A stretch of DNA of 7,257 bases from Candidatus Equihabitans merdae (GTDB taxonomy: Bacteria > Bacillota > Clostridia > Lachnospirales > Lachnospiraceae), in contig JAGHUB010000100.1 in NCBI GenBank assembly GCA_018065025.1, forward strand, positions 1 through 7,257, written 5' to 3'. Position 1 is the first letter of the stretch. Every line of letters starts with the position of its first letter. The notes under the pieces were generated by a model that searched no databases, had not been told where the DNA came from, and saw nothing but the letters and a program-made list of their open reading frames with translations. The translations under genes were made by a program, and so were the position numbers. This document shows positions 5,109-7,257 of this stretch, in pieces.

Positions 5109-5569
5109 TGCCGGATCTGGTCAGATATCGCTGCCCCTCTTGTGGTTACTCCCTTAATGTTGAGTACACAGCATCAGGAGAGGGCGTCGAGGCGAAAGAG
5201 ACTGCCTCAAGACAAATTATAGAGATGGAGAAAGGTCTGTATGGTCAGGAAGAGCGGGATTTCTTTGATCGTCATCCTGATGGTGCTATCAGCAATGAGA
5301 TGGCCCTCTATCAATGTCAGGAGTGCGGTGCTTTGAGTAACCGTCCTAAGCTTAATCTATATGTCCTTAAGAAGGATATGAAACCTATAAAAGGCAGATG
5401 TTTCACTAACTGCACTTTGGCAACAGGTTTTGATTTAATGCGGTCCTATCCCCATACCTGTCAGGTATGCGGAGGCGACGTCATGATGGTGGCTGATTAT
5501 CGCAACTATCATCGCAGCATGGTCATGTGTCCGGAGGGAGATGACCTGCTGACAATCCTTGAAGAGTGA
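5108..5569 (+). CDS. Uncharacterised protein with three CxxC (zinc-ribbon-like) pairs
   Basis: About 153 residues; I do not recognise the family. Counting from the ATG at 5105, there are three CxxC knuckles: CPSCG (10-13), CQECG (71-74) and CQVCG (119-122). Further cysteines stand at 99, 103 and 142, and His117 precedes the third knuckle. Pairs 10/13 and 71/74 could form one zinc ribbon with a long helical insert, and 99/103 or 142 with 119/122 a second, but the pairing is a guess. There is no signal peptide or membrane segment, so it is probably cytoplasmic. Two adjacent ATGs exist; GGAGG (5098-5102) is five bases from 5108 and two from 5105, so 5108 is preferred. It touches the second AraC gene and lies seven bases before the XdhC-like gene, so it belongs to the same operon. 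Zinc binding is inferred from the cysteines. Confidence 0.82.
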   Translation: MPDLVRYRCPSCGYSLNVEYTASGEGVEAKETASRQIIEMEKGLYGQEERDFFDRHPDGAISNEMALYQCQECGALSNRPKLNLYVLKKDMKPIKGRCFTNCTLATGFDLMRSYPHTCQVCGGDVMMVADYRNYHRSMVMCPEGDDLLTILEE

Positions 5570-5576
5570 GTAGGGT

Positions 5577-6407
5577 ATGAACGAAGAACGTCTGAAAGAA
5601 TTATTGGAAGAAGATCAGGGCTACCGCCTTTACATCTGTGGCGGCGGACATGTAGCCAACTATGTTCTTCGACTGGGTAAGATGTTGGACTTTCATGTCA
5701 TCGTTTTCGAGGACCGTCCCTTTTTCGCCGAGAAAGCCCGGGAGGCCGGTGCAGATGAGGTGAGAACAGGCGATTATGTCTCTATGCTGTCTTCTGTACG
5801 AGGGACACCTCATAGTGCATTTATCATAGCCAGCAAGGGTCCCGAGACAGATACCATTTGCCTGGGAGAATGCCTGGCCAAGGAATACTTCTATATCGGT
5901 ATGCTGGGCAGCAGACGTAAGTCGGAAAATACTTTTGAAGTGCTGCGAAAGAAAGGAATATCGGATTCCCTTTTATCCCGGGTTCACACACCTATAGGCT
6001 TAACCATTCACGCAGAGTCTCCTGCAGAAATCGCCGTAGCTATCATGGGTGAGATCATTCAGGAAAAAGCAGGAATCAAAGAGGATTTTGATTTGACCAA
6101 TCAGATTAAAGAGGCACTGTCCCGGGAAGGTACAAAACTTCTGTTTACCATCCTTGAAACGGAAGGATCTGTTCCCAGAAAGAAAGGGACCCGCATGGTA
6201 TTAAATGATGCCGGAGAGGTTTACGGCACCATCGGTGGCGGAGTCACCGAATACAAGATGATCCAAAAAGGGGAGCTGCTCATAAAAGACAAGCGATTTG
6301 TCAGTGGCATCAAAGATGTGGACATTGAGCTGCCGGGAGACGATCCCGATGCACCATATAAGGTCAGCGGAAAAATCAAACTCCTCATCGAAAAATTCAG
6401 AACATAA
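5577..6407 (+). CDS. XdhC/CoxI-like protein, Rossmann domain first
   Basis: 276 residues. Residues 17-162 match the XdhC Rossmann domain, with YICGGGHVANYV (19-30), FEDRPFFA (44-51), YIGMLGSRRK (106-115), HTPIGL (137-142) and SPAEIAVAIMGEII (148-161). Residues 187-276 match the XdhC/CoxI domain that usually comes first, with TEGSVPRKKGTRMV (195-208) and GTIGGGVTE (217-225). XdhC proteins bind molybdenum cofactor and help insert it, in sulfurated form, into xanthine dehydrogenase-type enzymes. The reversed order is, as I recall, known in some clostridial relatives. Odd points: the usual GGGC is GGGV, the later CGG segment reads VSG, and the TRGH-type motif of the Rossmann half is SKGPE. No molybdenum hydroxylase gene is in the window, so the client is unknown. 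The ribosome binding site is weak (TAGGG), suggesting coupling to the gene seven bases upstream. Confidence 0.88.
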   Translation: MNEERLKELLEEDQGYRLYICGGGHVANYVLRLGKMLDFHVIVFEDRPFFAEKAREAGADEVRTGDYVSMLSSVRGTPHSAFIIASKGPETDTICLGECLAKEYFYIGMLGSRRKSENTFEVLRKKGISDSLLSRVHTPIGLTIHAESPAEIAVAIMGEIIQEKAGIKEDFDLTNQIKEALSREGTKLLFTILETEGSVPRKKGTRMVLNDAGEVYGTIGGGVTEYKMIQKGELLIKDKRFVSGIKDVDIELPGDDPDAPYKVSGKIKLLIEKFRT

Positions 6408-6412
6408 GGTTG

Positions 6413-6458
6413 AAGAAAGAATGCTTCCGCATTCTTTTGATGTCACTCCGCGACACGG
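6413..6458 (+). repeat. Two-hairpin intergenic repeat, copy B
   Basis: A perfect 9-bp hairpin, AAAGAATGC-TTCC-GCATTCTTT (6416-6437), is followed by the imperfect palindrome TGTCACTCCGCGACA (6441-6455). It corresponds to copy A at 3240-3283 in the opposite orientation. The loop and centre bases vary while palindromic structure persists, as expected if structure is what is kept. Confidence 0.6.
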
Positions 6459-6459
6459 C

Positions 6460-6478
6460 CCCCGATCGCAGATCGGGG
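6460..6478 (+). terminator. GC-rich hairpin, possible terminator of the araC-xdhC operon
   Basis: CCCCGATC (6460-6467), a GCA loop and GATCGGGG (6471-6478) form a perfect 8-bp stem. The following TATATTATTT is AT-rich but not a clean T run, so it may terminate only weakly. It lies 52 bases after the stop of the XdhC-like gene. Confidence 0.5.
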
Positions 6479-6487
6479 TATATTATT

Positions 6488-6518
6488 TAAGGCCCACCGG
6501 TTTATTCGGTGGGCCTTA
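6488..6518. terminator. Bidirectional terminator between convergent genes
   Basis: A perfect 12-bp stem (6488-6499 with 6507-6518) around a 7-base loop. Rightward it is followed by GTCTTTTA; leftward by an AT-rich stretch. It begins five bases beyond the stop of the minus-strand gene and is the last hairpin after the plus-strand operon, so it probably serves both. Confidence 0.78.
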
Positions 6519-6523
6519 GTCTT

Positions 6524-7045
6524 TTACGGGGTAGTGATAGCGATATGGCGGAAGCCGTCTTCACGGAAATCCTTGAGATAATGCTTCAGCTGATCGATGA
6601 CATCGTCATAGAATCTTAAGATAACCGGCAGGTTTTCCTTAAGAAGCTTGTTGCGCTCAGCCTTGCCGGCAGAGGTAGCGATAGAGGCGGCGGCATCTCC
6701 GGCGATCACAGCCAGGGGCAGCTGATCCTTAAACTGGGTCAGAGCCGGATTGTTGAACTGCTTCTCCAGGATATCGCAGGTCTGAGTCAGGTCACGAATC
6801 AGGGCTTTGACACTGGAGAAAGCCATGGTATTGATCTCTTCATCGAATTTGAACTCATGCTTCATGTAAGGCTCAATAAAGGGGAGAAGCATGCTGATGC
6901 CTACTTCCGGCGTCATGCACATCTCTTCATCCAAGAGCCAGTCCGCATCGGCACTCATGATCTTTTTGTTAACCGGTGCTATACGGAATGTCAATCTTTC
7001 GTTGTATGAAAATGAAAGAGGAATATTTCTTGTATCGGTACCCAT
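6524..7045 (-). CDS. Uncharacterised soluble protein, probably mostly helical
   Basis: 173 residues; I do not recognise the family. There is no signal peptide, membrane segment or cysteine motif. The first 30 residues (to about NKKIM) look like beta strands; the rest looks helical, with acidic patches such as LLDEEM and FDEE, an Ala/Ser-rich stretch AGDAAASIATSAGKAE (115-130), and a long amphipathic helix towards the C-terminus. The ATG at 7045 is chosen because AAAGGA (7052-7057) is six bases before it. An in-frame ATG at 7060 would add five residues but has no binding site, and the binding site would then lie inside the gene. It runs towards the XdhC-like operon, has its own promoter and shares a terminator region. 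Coding status is supported by length, promoter, binding site and terminator together; function is unknown. Confidence 0.8.
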   Translation of the reverse strand: MGTDTRNIPLSFSYNERLTFRIAPVNKKIMSADADWLLDEEMCMTPEVGISMLLPFIEPYMKHEFKFDEEINTMAFSSVKALIRDLTQTCDILEKQFNNPALTQFKDQLPLAVIAGDAAASIATSAGKAERNKLLKENLPVILRFYDDVIDQLKHYLKDFREDGFRHIAITTP

Positions 7046-7051
7046 AAGGCA

Positions 7052-7057
7052 TCCTTT
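7052..7057 (-). promoter_or_regulatory. Ribosome binding site that sets the start at 7045
   Basis: AAAGGA on the minus strand lies six bases before ATG 7045. It overlaps the alternative ATG at 7060, which itself has no upstream purine-rich site. Confidence 0.6.
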
Positions 7058-7078
7058 CATCGCTTTATTGATAATTGT

Positions 7079-7106
7079 ATTCTATCATACTTTTTCTGCT
7101 TGGCAA
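7079..7106 (-). promoter_or_regulatory. Promoter of the minus-strand gene
   Basis: On the minus strand, TTGCCA (7106-7101), a 16-base spacer and TAGAAT (7084-7079), with TGA just before it as an extended -10. The predicted start is about 25-30 bases before the chosen ATG. Confidence 0.7.
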
Positions 7107-7257
7107 ATCTATGTGTTTTTTCAGTAAAAATTCAATAAAAATACAGAAAATAGGTTATTATGACGAATTTAATTTATTTCTTTTAATATGCCTTGCTCTC
7201 GATTATAATAAACATAATGGGTGAAAATCGAGCTGAGGCAACCTAACAGCATAAAAT
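7107..7257. other. AT-rich intergenic stretch, possible rightward promoter
   Basis: No gene is seen here. A TATAAT at 7204-7209 could be a rightward -10, but the -35 position 17 bases upstream (TTTTAA, 7181-7186) is poor. A weak GCTG/CAGC pairing follows (7232-7250). Any gene it serves lies beyond the window edge. Confidence 0.35.

Noticed and set aside
6298..6519. Plus-strand open frame of 73 codons
   Set aside because: It overlaps the end of the XdhC-like gene in another frame and runs through the hairpin cluster; no binding site or family resemblance.
6891..7127. Plus-strand open frame of 78 codons opposite the minus-strand gene
   Set aside because: It covers the start and promoter of the minus-strand gene, and its hydrophobic protein is what AT-rich sequence gives by chance.
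7204..7257. Start of a regulatory RNA or gene after the TATAAT at 7204
   Set aside because: The -35 is poor and the window ends within about 50 bases; the ATG at 7217 opens a frame of only nine codons, so nothing firm can be claimed.

Overview
The window looks like a low-to-mid GC Firmicute, most likely a member of the Clostridia (perhaps a gut or rumen Lachnospiraceae relative). This rests on strong GGAGG-type ribosome binding sites, sigma-A promoters with extended -10 elements, short class I ketol-acid reductoisomerase of clostridial type, and an XdhC-like protein with its Rossmann domain first. The assignment comes from family resemblance only and was not tested by search.

Positions 1-3052 hold the 3' end of a branched-chain amino acid operon: the C-terminal half of the acetolactate synthase catalytic subunit (ilvB), two separate ACT-domain regulatory subunits (ilvN-type, 836-1321 and 1422-1925), ketol-acid reductoisomerase (ilvC, 1957-2982) and a strong intrinsic terminator. 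A good internal promoter followed by a perfect hairpin lies between the two regulatory genes, so the second regulator and ilvC can probably be transcribed apart from ilvB and the first regulator. Together these genes make acetolactate or acetohydroxybutyrate and convert it to the dihydroxy acids leading to valine, leucine and isoleucine.

Positions 3073-3238 are a self-contained tRNA-Pro(GGG) unit with its own consensus promoter and terminator. Positions 3240-3365 hold no gene, but contain a two-hairpin repeat, another inverted repeat and a strong terminator with no evident gene to terminate. A diverged copy of the two-hairpin repeat lies inverted at 6413-6458.

Positions 3389-6407 form an accessory block: a one-domain cupin with its own promoter, then a tandem 21-bp direct repeat beside a second promoter, then a tightly packed operon. 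That operon encodes two small AraC-type regulators with short N-termini, a protein with three CxxC pairs, and an XdhC/CoxI-like protein with domains in the order Rossmann then CoxI and with usual motif residues replaced. No molybdenum hydroxylase is visible. This operon is the best candidate for an undescribed system.

Positions 6413-6518 are a cluster of hairpins between convergent genes. Positions 6524-7045 (minus strand) encode an unrecognised soluble, probably helical protein with a clear promoter. Positions 7107-7257 are AT-rich and hold no gene that I can see, only a possible rightward promoter near the edge.
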